Source: Fidelibacterota bacterium
Lineage (GTDB): Bacteria > Fidelibacterota > UBA2242
Assembly (NCBI GenBank): GCA_023229045.1
Contig: JALOAB010000024.1
Coordinates: 1 to 17,952 of the forward strand
Direction of reading: 5' to 3'
Length of the DNA: 17,952 nucleotides
Of the stretch, positions 1 to 7,502 are shown piece after piece (within the stretch, counting starts at the first letter, position 1; every line of letters begins with the position of its first letter). A program made the position numbers and the translations under genes. The notes beneath the pieces are model-generated. The model searched no databases. It was not told the DNA's origin and saw nothing but the letters and a program-made list of their open reading frames with translations.

Positions 1-62
1 CCCAGCGCGCCATTCGATAAAATTATTACGGTTTATCTCATTGTAAAAGTAATGGAGTAATT

Positions 63-1283
63 TTGAATATGTTAAATAATCCAGCGGAAAATCCGGAACT
101 TTTAAATGGTTACACGGCGCGCTGGGTCGTACCGGTTTCAAAACCACCAATCGAGCAAGGCGTAGTTATTGTCCGCGGCCAGCAGATTGTTGAAGTGGAA
201 AGTGCCGATAAACTTCAATCGGTAATCGATACGCCACTGATCGATCTGGGCAACAGTGTCATTTTTCCGGGATTTATCAATACTCATACCCATCTTGAAC
301 ATCCGCCTCTGAATGCAACGCCGAATAGTTACATAAACTACATCAAGTGCCTGCATGATTTTTCGCAAATTGACGAATCTCTCAAAGCCGAGTACGCGGC
401 CGCCAACCTGCAGGATACTTACAACTTCGGAACGATTGCCCTGGCCGATTTTACCACACGAGGTGCATCCTATAACACCTTATTGGAAAGTCAGCTTTTT
501 GCCAGATTGTTCTTTGAGGTAAATGGCTTTAAAAACTACGAGGCCGCTCAAATAATTCGCACTTTCCGCGAACTGGTCAGAGATCAGGCGCCCGATAAAC
601 GCATAACCAAACATCTGGCGCCTTCTTCAGTCTGGTCGACCTCAGCGCAATTACTGCGCGAAATCAATTTCTCCGAGCGCCATATCGCCATCCACATGGA
701 TATTTTACCGGATGAAAACGAATTCACTCTGAACGGTGGCGGTTTAATACGGCAAATTCTGCATGCCAGCGATAGTTTTGACTATTCCTGGGAAGTGCCG
801 GGTCTGACGGCTATCCGCTATTTCTTTTCAAACCATTTTTATGCCCGCCACAACATTCTGATTCACATGAATTGCGCAACTCCCGATGAAATTGACTTTC
901 TCAAAGAATTCGGTGTAAAAGTCAATATCTGTCTCTGCCCGCGGAGCAATCGGATCCTATCCGAAAACAAGGCACCGGTAGAAATGTTTCTCGAAAAAGG
1001 AGTCAACCTCTGCTTGGGAACGGAGAGCCGCGCTTTAGTTCCCGATCTCGATATTCGTAAGGAAATGGTTGACTGCGTCGATTTATATGGGATTTCACCC
1101 GAGAACGCCCTGAAATTTGCCACCCTGAACGGAGCTTATGCCATCGGATTCCATAAGGAAGTCGGCAGTCTCGAAAGCGCTAAAACCGCCCGTTGCCTGG
1201 TCGTAGACGCCAGCGACATGTCTGACAGTAATCCATATGAAATGATACTCGGCGCCACCCAGACTCCGCACTGGTTGATTTAA
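63..1283 (+). CDS. Amidohydrolase, ATZ/TRZ (chlorohydrolase/deaminase) type
   Basis: This 406-residue protein is a metal-dependent hydrolase of the amidohydrolase superfamily, the group that deaminates or dechlorinates ring substrates; the substrate cannot be told from sequence. The N-terminal beta-sandwich leads into the first metal motif FINTHTHLEH (His75 and His77). His211 (AIHMDI) and His268 (ILIHMN) fit the later metal and substrate ligands, and CPRSNRIL (about 292-299) is the usual strand after the second His. Two positions are unusual. The residue three after His211, normally a catalytic Glu (HxxE), is Ile214. The usual LGTD is LGTE (Glu321). The start is TTG at 63, chosen because GGAG at 54-57 sits 5 bases before it; ATG at 69 is possible, with 11-base spacing. 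It is followed by a 218-base gap. The family is well supported, the activity is not. Confidence 0.85.
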   Translation: MNMLNNPAENPELLNGYTARWVVPVSKPPIEQGVVIVRGQQIVEVESADKLQSVIDTPLIDLGNSVIFPGFINTHTHLEHPPLNATPNSYINYIKCLHDFSQIDESLKAEYAAANLQDTYNFGTIALADFTTRGASYNTLLESQLFARLFFEVNGFKNYEAAQIIRTFRELVRDQAPDKRITKHLAPSSVWSTSAQLLREINFSERHIAIHMDILPDENEFTLNGGGLIRQILHASDSFDYSWEVPGLTAIRYFFSNHFYARHNILIHMNCATPDEIDFLKEFGVKVNICLCPRSNRILSENKAPVEMFLEKGVNLCLGTESRALVPDLDIRKEMVDCVDLYGISPENALKFATLNGAYAIGFHKEVGSLESAKTARCLVVDASDMSDSNPYEMILGATQTPHWLI

Positions 1284-1501
1284 CAGAAATAATTAGGTTA
1301 AAATCATAAATACCTGTTGCTAATGTCAAAAATATTCCTTATTAATTAGGGTGAGATTAAGGTCTTTATATCTCGCTGAATTTGTCGCAGTCACCTACTT
1401 ATCTGAAGATGTTAAAAGCAACGCTAACGGTTGGGAAGTCGTTGAGTTATGGATAGCGATAAGCCTTTTTAAATCATAAAACTTAAACTAAAGGAGTAAT
1501 T

Positions 1502-2644
1502 ATGATCAGAGAACGGGTTCTAAAAGATTTAGTACGCTTACCACAATTTGAATTCCCGGTAACCAGTGCCTATTTTACCCTCGATAATATTGCAGGTAAT
1601 CGTAAAAGTCATATAGTTGAAATCAAAAAACAGATTCGATATAAAAAAGACAAAACCTATTTCAAGCAATTGACACCACCTGAACAGGACTCGGTAATAT
1701 CTGATTTTGACCGGATATTGCATTGGTATGGAGAAGAATTGAATCCGGCTGAAAGCATCGGTTCGATTTGTTTCTCAGCCAGCGGTTCCGATTTCTGGCG
1801 TACCATCAATTTTAAACGACCTCTGCCGCAGAATACTCTCGTTATCCAGCCTTATCCCTATATCCGCCCCTATACGATGCTTTTCAGCCGCTACCGTAAT
1901 TATGCCGTAATCCTGGTCGACCGCACCAAAGCCCGAATCTTCGAATCGCGGCTCGGCGCGTTTAAGGAACATTTTTATATCGAAGATAATGCGCCCGAAC
2001 CAGTTAAGGTGGGTGGTTTTAAGGGACGCCAGGAACGGAAAGTCGAGCGCAATATTTACCAGGGTGTTATACAGCATTATAAGGAAGTATCTCAAACTGC
2101 TTTCGATTTATTTCAAAAGTATAAATTCCACTGGATCATTCTGGGCGGACGCAAGGAAGTGCTGACCGATTTTTCAAAATATTTACACACTTACCTCAGT
2201 TCCCGAATCGCCGGTCAGATTGAAATCGAACCGGGAGCGCCCTTGCCGGAAGTTCTGAAAAAAATCGAGACGACTGAAGAAAAAGCCCGGCATGACTATG
2301 AACGAATTCTATTAAAGAACCTGCTTGATAAAAAATCGGCTGGTCAGGCGGTGGATGGCATTCAAGCCGTTTTGGATAAAATCCAGGATAATTGGGCGGA
2401 CACTTTCATCATCCAGGAAAATTACTTCACAAAGGGTCTTTTCTGCCGCAATTGCGGTTACCTTAGCTTGAAACCACTTGAGTCCTGTCCGTCCGGATGT
2501 GGCCAACTCGAACGAACCAACGATCTGGTCGAACAGCTGGTTCACCGAGCCTTAAAGCAGGGAGTTGACATCCAGTTTGTTGCAAGTGACATGGAAAAAC
2601 AGGCTGGAATCGCGGCCAGTTTGCGCTTTCCAATCGGCGGCTGA
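1502..2644 (+). CDS. eRF1-like bacterial release/rescue factor (baeRF family)
   Basis: This 380-residue protein resembles the bacterial relatives of archaeal/eukaryotic release factor aeRF1 (baeRF), thought to act at the ribosomal peptidyl-transferase centre in termination or rescue, like Vms1/ANKZF1. Residues about 1-125 are a less conserved N-terminal domain. Residues about 133-240 look like eRF1 domain 2: strands AVILVDRTKARIFES, then a loop with GGFKGRQ (171-177) where eRF1 has GGQ, followed by a basic helix. Residues about 298-380 look like the L7Ae-like domain 3, with a zinc-ribbon insertion (Cys315, Cys318, Cys329, Cys333) and the ending GIAASLRFPI, typical of eRF1 C-domains. The ATG has an ideal AAGGAG at 1491-1496 with 5-base spacing. 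No operon partner is obvious, with gaps of about 220 bases on both sides. The family call is firm; the exact role is inferred. Confidence 0.8.
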   Translation: MIRERVLKDLVRLPQFEFPVTSAYFTLDNIAGNRKSHIVEIKKQIRYKKDKTYFKQLTPPEQDSVISDFDRILHWYGEELNPAESIGSICFSASGSDFWRTINFKRPLPQNTLVIQPYPYIRPYTMLFSRYRNYAVILVDRTKARIFESRLGAFKEHFYIEDNAPEPVKVGGFKGRQERKVERNIYQGVIQHYKEVSQTAFDLFQKYKFHWIILGGRKEVLTDFSKYLHTYLSSRIAGQIEIEPGAPLPEVLKKIETTEEKARHDYERILLKNLLDKKSAGQAVDGIQAVLDKIQDNWADTFIIQENYFTKGLFCRNCGYLSLKPLESCPSGCGQLERTNDLVEQLVHRALKQGVDIQFVASDMEKQAGIAASLRFPIGG

Positions 2645-2766
2645 GATGCTTTTAAAAGCGGCCTCTTATAGTATATACAAGTCATTTTTAAAGTGTCGAA
2701 GCCGGTCAATTCAATTAAAAATTTAAGTAGTTAAGGCTAAGTCGCTTATTTACATCAATTTTTTAC

Positions 2767-2796
2767 TTGACATTATACCGTTAAAAAATATATATT
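2767..2796 (+). promoter_or_regulatory. Sigma70-type promoter of the motor operon
   Basis: TTGACA at 2767-2772 matches the -35 consensus exactly, and TATATT at 2791-2796 is a near-consensus -10 box 18 bases downstream. TATATA at 2789-2794, with 16-base spacing, is an alternative register. Transcription should begin near 2803, giving a leader of about 60 bases before the lipoprotein gene. This is the best promoter match I found in the window, and it precedes eight closely spaced genes. Confidence 0.7.
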
Positions 2797-2813
2797 CTCC
2801 TCGGATGCAACGC

Positions 2814-2846
2814 TATAGTGTCAAACTCGAAAAAATAGGCACTGTA
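2814..2846 (+). promoter_or_regulatory. Possible hairpin in the motor-operon mRNA leader
   Basis: Bases 2814-2822 can pair with 2838-2846 to make a 9-bp stem containing two G-U wobbles, with a 15-base loop. It lies between the predicted transcription start and the Shine-Dalgarno sequence (AAGGTGTGGG, 2853-2862). There is no T-tract, so it is not a terminator. The large loop makes it weak; it may stabilise the mRNA or be chance. Confidence 0.3.
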
Positions 2847-2865
2847 TATCTGAAGGTGTGGGACT

Positions 2866-3810
2866 ATGAAAAACAAAGTTTTTTTTGCATTTGTTATCTT
2901 GGCATTAAGCCTTAACGGATGTAGCCTTTTTAAAGCTAAATCCGACAAAACCGCCGAAAAAGCCACAACTACCGATTCGAAAACCAAGAAGGCAGGCAAA
3001 ACTGCTGATACCAAATCGGATCTGCCGGCTCCGCCCCGCGAAGTCGTCGCGGCACCAGTCAAAGCCACCAGCGCTGATCAAAGCTACGTTATTAATGAAC
3101 TGACTTTCGAAGTTAAAAAACTTTCCGCCGAGGTCAAGCATCTACAGTCGGCTTTACAGGAGCTACAAGCTAAAAATCAGATGTGGGCTAATCCGCTTAC
3201 CATCTATGACAAAGAAATCATCATGGAGAATGGCGCTTCGATCTTCGGCAAAATCATTTATCAGGATGACAAAATTATCAAGGTTGAAACTCTGATAGGC
3301 TTCCTGATCCTAGACAAAAATCAGGTGGTGCGGGTCGTAACTAATGTAATTGAAAAACCTGCCGAACAATATGTGCCAGCTGAACTGGCCGGCGACATTA
3401 AAGACAGCGGTCCGCTCGCCAGTCAGGCGCCCTATATCTCCAAAGTCGCCGAACCTTCGCAGGTTACCGAACCGGTCAGCCACTCCGCCAACTGCGTCCT
3501 GGTCGGCAATGTCAAGGAACGCAAAGACCGCAGTGGCAACACTATTTTCTCCGGCGAGATAAAAAATATTGGCAATCGCCGCGCCGATTTCGTTAAAATC
3601 AATTTTATATTCCGCAAAAACTGGAGTGGCGATTCCGAAACACGCACGGCATTCATAGAAGGTTCTTATTTCACCTTCGAAGGTTCCGGCATCACCAGCA
3701 ACAATTCGCTTCTGCCGGGCGCCAGCGGCACTTTTGAAATGATCATCCCCAAGGAATTCGGAACCTTCATCGGTTATTCCTACAATATCGATTGGGAGAT
3801 ATACCACTGA
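2866..3810 (+). CDS. Outer-membrane lipoprotein with coiled coil and FxLYD-like domain
   Basis: This 314-residue protein is first in the motor operon. A signal peptide ends in the lipobox LNGC, with Cys19 as the lipidated residue and Ser20 after it, which favours outer-membrane sorting. Residues 22-70 are a Lys/Thr/Ala-rich linker and 73-104 a short coiled coil (VINELTFEVKKLSAEVKHL). Residues about 112-160 form a small beta domain (IIMENGASIFGKI...LILDKNQVV). Residues about 210-312 resemble an FxLYD-type immunoglobulin-like domain (GEIKNIGNRRADFVKINFIF). ATG follows a good Shine-Dalgarno sequence. Its stop overlaps the next ATG by one base (TGATG). It probably anchors or scaffolds an envelope complex shared with the TPR proteins and the motor; this role rests on context only. 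Confidence 0.85.
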   Translation: MKNKVFFAFVILALSLNGCSLFKAKSDKTAEKATTTDSKTKKAGKTADTKSDLPAPPREVVAAPVKATSADQSYVINELTFEVKKLSAEVKHLQSALQELQAKNQMWANPLTIYDKEIIMENGASIFGKIIYQDDKIIKVETLIGFLILDKNQVVRVVTNVIEKPAEQYVPAELAGDIKDSGPLASQAPYISKVAEPSQVTEPVSHSANCVLVGNVKERKDRSGNTIFSGEIKNIGNRRADFVKINFIFRKNWSGDSETRTAFIEGSYFTFEGSGITSNNSLLPGASGTFEMIIPKEFGTFIGYSYNIDWEIYH

Positions 3811-4592
3811 TGCCGAAATCGTTCTTTGGTACGTTTGTATTGACCCTGATGTTGAGCGTAGTAACAAACGCTCAGACCGGTGATTACCCAGCCGAAAATC
3901 CGGTCGATGATACCAAAAATTTGATCAATCAGAAAGATGTCGAAATTCACAACCTGAATGAAGAACTCGAGTACATAAAAAAAGAGTTGCGCGAATTGCA
4001 ACAAATCAATACCTCCCTGCGCGACTCCCTCGAAAACAAACAAACTGTGCTCGAAACCCAGCCTGAAAGCAATCTTGATGAAAATGATAATCTACGGATT
4101 TATCGTAAAACTATCGAGGATGACCGCCGTCTGAGCCAGGAAATTATCGGTGAACTGCAAGAGCAATCCGCCCCGCCTGAACCGACCGCCCAACCTATTG
4201 TCACGGTAGATGATAGTGAATTTCGGGCAAAATACAATGAAGCCCTAAACCAATATTTCGATGGTAAGATAGCCGCCAGTCAGAACAATTTTATAAAATT
4301 GTTGGAATGGCGACAGGATCACCCATTATCTGACAATTGTCAGTACTGGTTGGGAGAATGTCTGTATTCACAGCAAAAATACCGCGAAGCTATCGACATC
4401 TTTAAGGGGGTCAGTAACCTCGGCGACGGTAATAAGGCTGATGCCGCTCTGTTTAAAATCGGTCTAAGCTATCTGAAGCTCAATGAACGGAACGAAGCCC
4501 GCTCCGCTTTCAGCGATCTGGAAAAATATTACCCGCAGAGTGAGCTCGTACCCAAAGCCCGTCAATATAATCTTACTAAGGAAAAATTCTAA
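3810..4592 (+). CDS. CpoB/YbgF-like periplasmic coiled-coil TPR protein (first copy)
   Basis: This is a 260-residue exported protein. Residues 1-21 are a signal peptide with probable cleavage after VTNA. Residues 38-80 form a strong coiled coil (HNLNEELEYIKKELRELQQ). After a linker, residues about 137-258 contain TPR-like repeats in the CpoB/YbgF style: one around ALNQYFDGKIAASQNNF, one around YWLGECLYSQQKYREAIDIF, one around ALFKIGLSYLKLNERNEA, each followed by the typical HPLSD or YPQSE turn. CpoB works with Tol-Pal, whose TolQR is a MotAB relative, so this domain next to a stator is suggestive. The ATG at 3810 is chosen over an upstream TTG at 3792 because it gives a clean signal peptide and couples to the previous stop. 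GGGAG lies at 3794-3798. The domain call is firm; the partner is inferred. Confidence 0.85.
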   Translation: MPKSFFGTFVLTLMLSVVTNAQTGDYPAENPVDDTKNLINQKDVEIHNLNEELEYIKKELRELQQINTSLRDSLENKQTVLETQPESNLDENDNLRIYRKTIEDDRRLSQEIIGELQEQSAPPEPTAQPIVTVDDSEFRAKYNEALNQYFDGKIAASQNNFIKLLEWRQDHPLSDNCQYWLGECLYSQQKYREAIDIFKGVSNLGDGNKADAALFKIGLSYLKLNERNEARSAFSDLEKYYPQSELVPKARQYNLTKEKF

Positions 4593-4601
4593 CGTATTAA
4601 A

Positions 4602-5327
4602 GTGCTTAAAAAATTGCTTATGCTAGTCTTGCCGCTAATGCTTTCTGCTCAGGTATCCGACACGGTCGCAACGGCTGGCAAGGCTGATATTCTTTACGAT
4701 TTAGGGATAACTATAGAGCCGGCGAGGGAGTCTGCCCCCCTTCCAAAAGGCGTTGCTAATCCAAATTTGGTCCTGATTCAGAACCAAATAGACTCCCTCC
4801 TTTCGGCTTCTTCTCTAATGAAAACAAAGATTTCTCAATTGGAACAGACTAACGATTCACTGGAAAAAATAGTGACCGATCTGTCTAAACGTATTTTTCT
4901 GTCGCCTATTGCGGCTTTGACGATGCCGGTTCAACACTATTACCGCAATGAAGGTGAGCGGTTTCTGCAGAAAGGTCAGTCAGCCTACCGCGCTAAAAAT
5001 TATCTGGTAGCCGTCGATTATTTCCTGAAGGTTATCGCCAGCAATATGCCACCCTCAACGATTGGCGATGCGTACTTCTGGATTGGCGATTGCTATATCC
5101 AGTTACGAGACGAGTACCTGGCTATCGAATACCTTAAAAAAGTCGTTGAGTATCCATTGTCGGAAAAGCTGGATGACGCTCTTTTCCTGACCGGAATAAC
5201 ATATCAAAAGCTGGGCAATCCTCAGATGGCTGAAATCTTTTTCACCCGCCTTATCAATAGATATCCCGAGGGGAACCTGGCTAAATTAGCTGGTTTAGAG
5301 CTAAAACGGTTGAAGGGTACTGATTGA
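4602..5327 (+). CDS. CpoB/YbgF-like periplasmic coiled-coil TPR protein (second copy)
   Basis: This 241-residue protein has the same plan as its upstream neighbour: a signal peptide (LKKLLMLVLPLMLSA, cleavage near residue 16), a short coiled coil (about 56-97) and TPR-like repeats (about 115-238). The repeats include AYFWIGDCYIQLRDEYLAIEY and ALFLTGITYQKLGNPQMAEIF, ending in RYPEGNLAKLA. The two look like diverged tandem paralogues. GTG at 4602 is preferred because it supplies the Lys pair of the signal peptide; an ATG at 4620 would lose it. No good Shine-Dalgarno is close, so translation may depend on coupling across the 9-base gap from the previous gene. It probably builds a periplasmic part of the same complex. 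Confidence 0.83.
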   Translation: MLKKLLMLVLPLMLSAQVSDTVATAGKADILYDLGITIEPARESAPLPKGVANPNLVLIQNQIDSLLSASSLMKTKISQLEQTNDSLEKIVTDLSKRIFLSPIAALTMPVQHYYRNEGERFLQKGQSAYRAKNYLVAVDYFLKVIASNMPPSTIGDAYFWIGDCYIQLRDEYLAIEYLKKVVEYPLSEKLDDALFLTGITYQKLGNPQMAEIFFTRLINRYPEGNLAKLAGLELKRLKGTD

Positions 5328-5349
5328 ACACTAAACGGAGCTTTGCCCA

Positions 5350-6693
5350 ATGACCAAACCTCTTATAAAAATTACCTTATGCTTAGCGTTCACTGTCACT
5401 CTTTTAAGAAGTGATGCGGTAACGCGTCTATCCTTTTCGCATCCCGGATACATGATGAGGATTCCGGTCAGCAGTATTTATCGCACGCCCTACGTTTTTC
5501 GAACCGGTTTCGCGACCGATACTTACGGTTTCAGCGACACCTTGATTGCCAAAGGCATCTTCTTCGAATCTGATCTGACCAATACCTTCAAGGTCGGCTT
5601 GACTGTCGTTCAGGGTATTAGCGGAACTCGGCCGATAGAATTCGGTCTGCATTTTCAAAAACGCGTCTTTGCTTATGGCGATATTAGTCTTGCGGCCGGT
5701 ATTCACGATCTGGTGATCAGACAGGGCGAAAAAAACCTGAATATTGACACCAAAACCCTTTCACTTTTTGCCGTGTTAAGTAATGAAAAACAATTCCCAA
5801 ATAACAATCTTTTCACCTATATGGGCTTCGGAACCGGCGGGTTAGCCGCCGCGTTCGGCGAAGACTCCACTACCAGTGCCGGCGTCTTTGCCGGAATTCT
5901 CATCCATACCAATATTCTGAAAGATAAAGGCGGTATCGATTTCATCGGGGAATTCGACGGAGGCGGTCTGAATATCGGAACCCGTATTCCATTGACCAAA
6001 GATTATAACCTCAATCTCGGTATCAACAATGCGGTTTATCTCTATAATTTCGGGAGCAAGAGTTTTAGTAAAACGGCTAAAAATAAACACCCCAGCCTCA
6101 GTTTTGGCCTGGATTTTACGATTCCACGCCTCAAGCCGGAGAGTGGTCGAAGACGCACCCTGGAGGGAATGGTCGACGCCGATTCGAAGGCTATCCTGGA
6201 TATGGAAGAAGAATTTGCGGCTAAATTGGACTCAACTCTGAAAGCCGCCGATTTCGAAATCGCTAAATTACGCGACTCACTGCGGGTTTATGAATCTGAG
6301 ATTAAGCATTTAACCAGTCAGGTTACCCAGCTCAAACAAAAAAATGCCGTACTCGAAGACTCCGTGCGTTCAGTTAAATTAGCCAAGTACGCTATGGAGC
6401 GAAATATCAACCTGGCGTTGAAGTATCTGTCGAATTCACTACGTTACTTCTATGCCGGAGAATACCGTGAAGCCTTGAAGGAAGTCGAAGCCGCTATCGA
6501 ATTGAATCCCAATCTGGCTTTGGCTTATGCCCGACGCGGTTCAATCTATTACAAACTGGGCGACACTGAGCGCGCCTCGATCAACTGGAATCTGGCCTTA
6601 AAAATTGATCCTGAGTACGAAGATGTGCGCAATATTCTGCGCGCCATGAGTGAAAATCGATTGCGTAGTGTCGGCGGAGAACAAAAGGAGTAA
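5350..6693 (+). CDS. Outer-membrane beta-barrel / coiled-coil / TPR fusion protein
   Basis: This 447-residue protein appears to fuse three parts. Residues 1-22 are a signal peptide. Residues about 25-260 alternate polar and hydrophobic residues with many Gly and aromatic residues (VGLTVVQGISG, LFTYMGFGTGG, LNLGINNAVYLYNF) and end with SLSFGLDFTIPR, as in a small outer-membrane beta-barrel. Residues about 275-345 are a coiled coil (IAKLRDSLRVYESEIKHLTS). Residues about 355-430 hold two TPRs (YFYAGEYREALKEVEAAIELNP and AYARRGSIYYKLGDTERAS). The likely picture is a barrel in the outer membrane with its C-terminal arm reaching into the periplasm. GGAG at 5337-5340 precedes the ATG by 9 bases. MotA follows after 11 bases. 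I do not recognise a named family for the whole protein. Confidence 0.78.
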   Translation: MTKPLIKITLCLAFTVTLLRSDAVTRLSFSHPGYMMRIPVSSIYRTPYVFRTGFATDTYGFSDTLIAKGIFFESDLTNTFKVGLTVVQGISGTRPIEFGLHFQKRVFAYGDISLAAGIHDLVIRQGEKNLNIDTKTLSLFAVLSNEKQFPNNNLFTYMGFGTGGLAAAFGEDSTTSAGVFAGILIHTNILKDKGGIDFIGEFDGGGLNIGTRIPLTKDYNLNLGINNAVYLYNFGSKSFSKTAKNKHPSLSFGLDFTIPRLKPESGRRRTLEGMVDADSKAILDMEEEFAAKLDSTLKAADFEIAKLRDSLRVYESEIKHLTSQVTQLKQKNAVLEDSVRSVKLAKYAMERNINLALKYLSNSLRYFYAGEYREALKEVEAAIELNPNLALAYARRGSIYYKLGDTERASINWNLALKIDPEYEDVRNILRAMSENRLRSVGGEQKE

Positions 6694-6704
6694 AAGGATA
6701 CGAT

Positions 6705-7499
6705 ATGGATATTGCCACTCTATTTGGATTAATTGCAGGAGCCGCCCTGATCGTGATGGGTATCCTGGGATTGACCCAGGATTTCAAGATGTTCTGGAGC
6801 TTTCCAAGCGTTATGATCGTCATCGGTGGTTCGTTCGCTTCGACGATGATCAGTTTCTCTTTCAAGGAAGTCCTGAGTTTGATCGGCTCGATTATGGCCG
6901 TATTCAAAAAGGAAAGAGTCAAAATGACCGACGAAGTCGAAATGATTGTCGAACTCGCTCCGGTCGCCCGTAAAAGCATTCAGGAGCTGGAAAAAGCCCT
7001 CGGCACCGTTAAAAGCCCTTTTTTGCGAGATGGTCTCCAGATGGTCGTTGACGGTTATAATCCGCAGGAGATTCGTGATATTCTGGAAACCCGCATCGAA
7101 AATCGGGCGCTCCGTGAAAGAGGCGAAGCCAACGTCCTGCGAACAATGGGCAAGTACTCGCCGGCTTTTGGTATGATCGGGACCCTGATCGGTCTGGTGG
7201 TAATGCTTTATGGAATGGCGCAAATCAGTTCCGCCGGCGCCGACCCGATGGAAGTGCTCGGTAAGGGCATGGGCGCCGCCATTATTACCACCTTTTATGG
7301 TTCCATTATGGCTAACTTAATTTTTAATCCGATGGCGGTAAAATTTGAAACTCGTATCGAAAGACAAAATATATTGCAAACGATGCTGATCGAAGGAGTG
7401 TTACTGATTCACGCCCGCAAGCACCCTTTGATCGTGCGTGAAAAATTGAACTCTTTCCTGCGACCACGCGACTGGAAAAAACCCGAAGAGACCAAATAA
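6705..7499 (+). CDS. motA: Flagellar-type stator protein MotA
   Basis: MotA is the four-helix inner-membrane subunit of the ion-driven stator; five copies surround two MotB. The 264 residues follow the MotA/PomA pattern: TM1-2 in about 1-55, a cytoplasmic domain in 60-148, and TM3-4 in 150-210. The signature YSPAFGMIGTLIGLV (Pro153) is followed by TTFYGSIMANLIFNPMA (Pro209), matching the two conserved prolines of the ion path. ARKSIQELEKAL (89-99) carries the Arg and Glu residues at the place where MotA contacts FliG. It is closer to MotA than to TolQ or ExbB because of the large cytoplasmic domain with the DGYNP segment and the GMIGT/TTFYG pair. Shine-Dalgarno AAAGGA (6693-6698) lies 6 bases before the ATG. 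motB follows after 3 bases. Confidence 0.95.
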   Translation: MDIATLFGLIAGAALIVMGILGLTQDFKMFWSFPSVMIVIGGSFASTMISFSFKEVLSLIGSIMAVFKKERVKMTDEVEMIVELAPVARKSIQELEKALGTVKSPFLRDGLQMVVDGYNPQEIRDILETRIENRALRERGEANVLRTMGKYSPAFGMIGTLIGLVVMLYGMAQISSAGADPMEVLGKGMGAAIITTFYGSIMANLIFNPMAVKFETRIERQNILQTMLIEGVLLIHARKHPLIVREKLNSFLRPRDWKKPEETK

Positions 7500-7502
7500 A
7501 CG

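Noticed and set aside
1..62. Possible tail of an upstream gene (open frame from base 1 to TAA at 58-60, or a shorter one ending TAA at 18-20)
   Set aside because: Too short to recognise any product, and more than one frame is open; the strand of the neighbour is unknown.
1301..1480. Repeated 10-mer AAATCATAAA at 1301-1310 and 1471-1480 in the gap before the baeRF gene
   Set aside because: AT-rich and short, with no symmetry; likely by chance.
2648..2659. Perfect palindrome GCTTTTAAAAGC just after the baeRF gene
   Set aside because: No T-run follows and the sequence is AT-rich, so it does not make a terminator or a convincing operator.
3792..3812. TTG at 3792 as the start of the first CpoB-like gene
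   Set aside because: It lies inside the lipoprotein gene, and the ATG at 3810 gives a proper signal peptide and a TGATG coupled start.
3310..3867. Long minus-strand open frame (185 codons) antisense to the lipoprotein gene
   Set aside because: It shows no recognisable domain and lies opposite a well-supported exported protein; the same holds for other antisense frames across the window.
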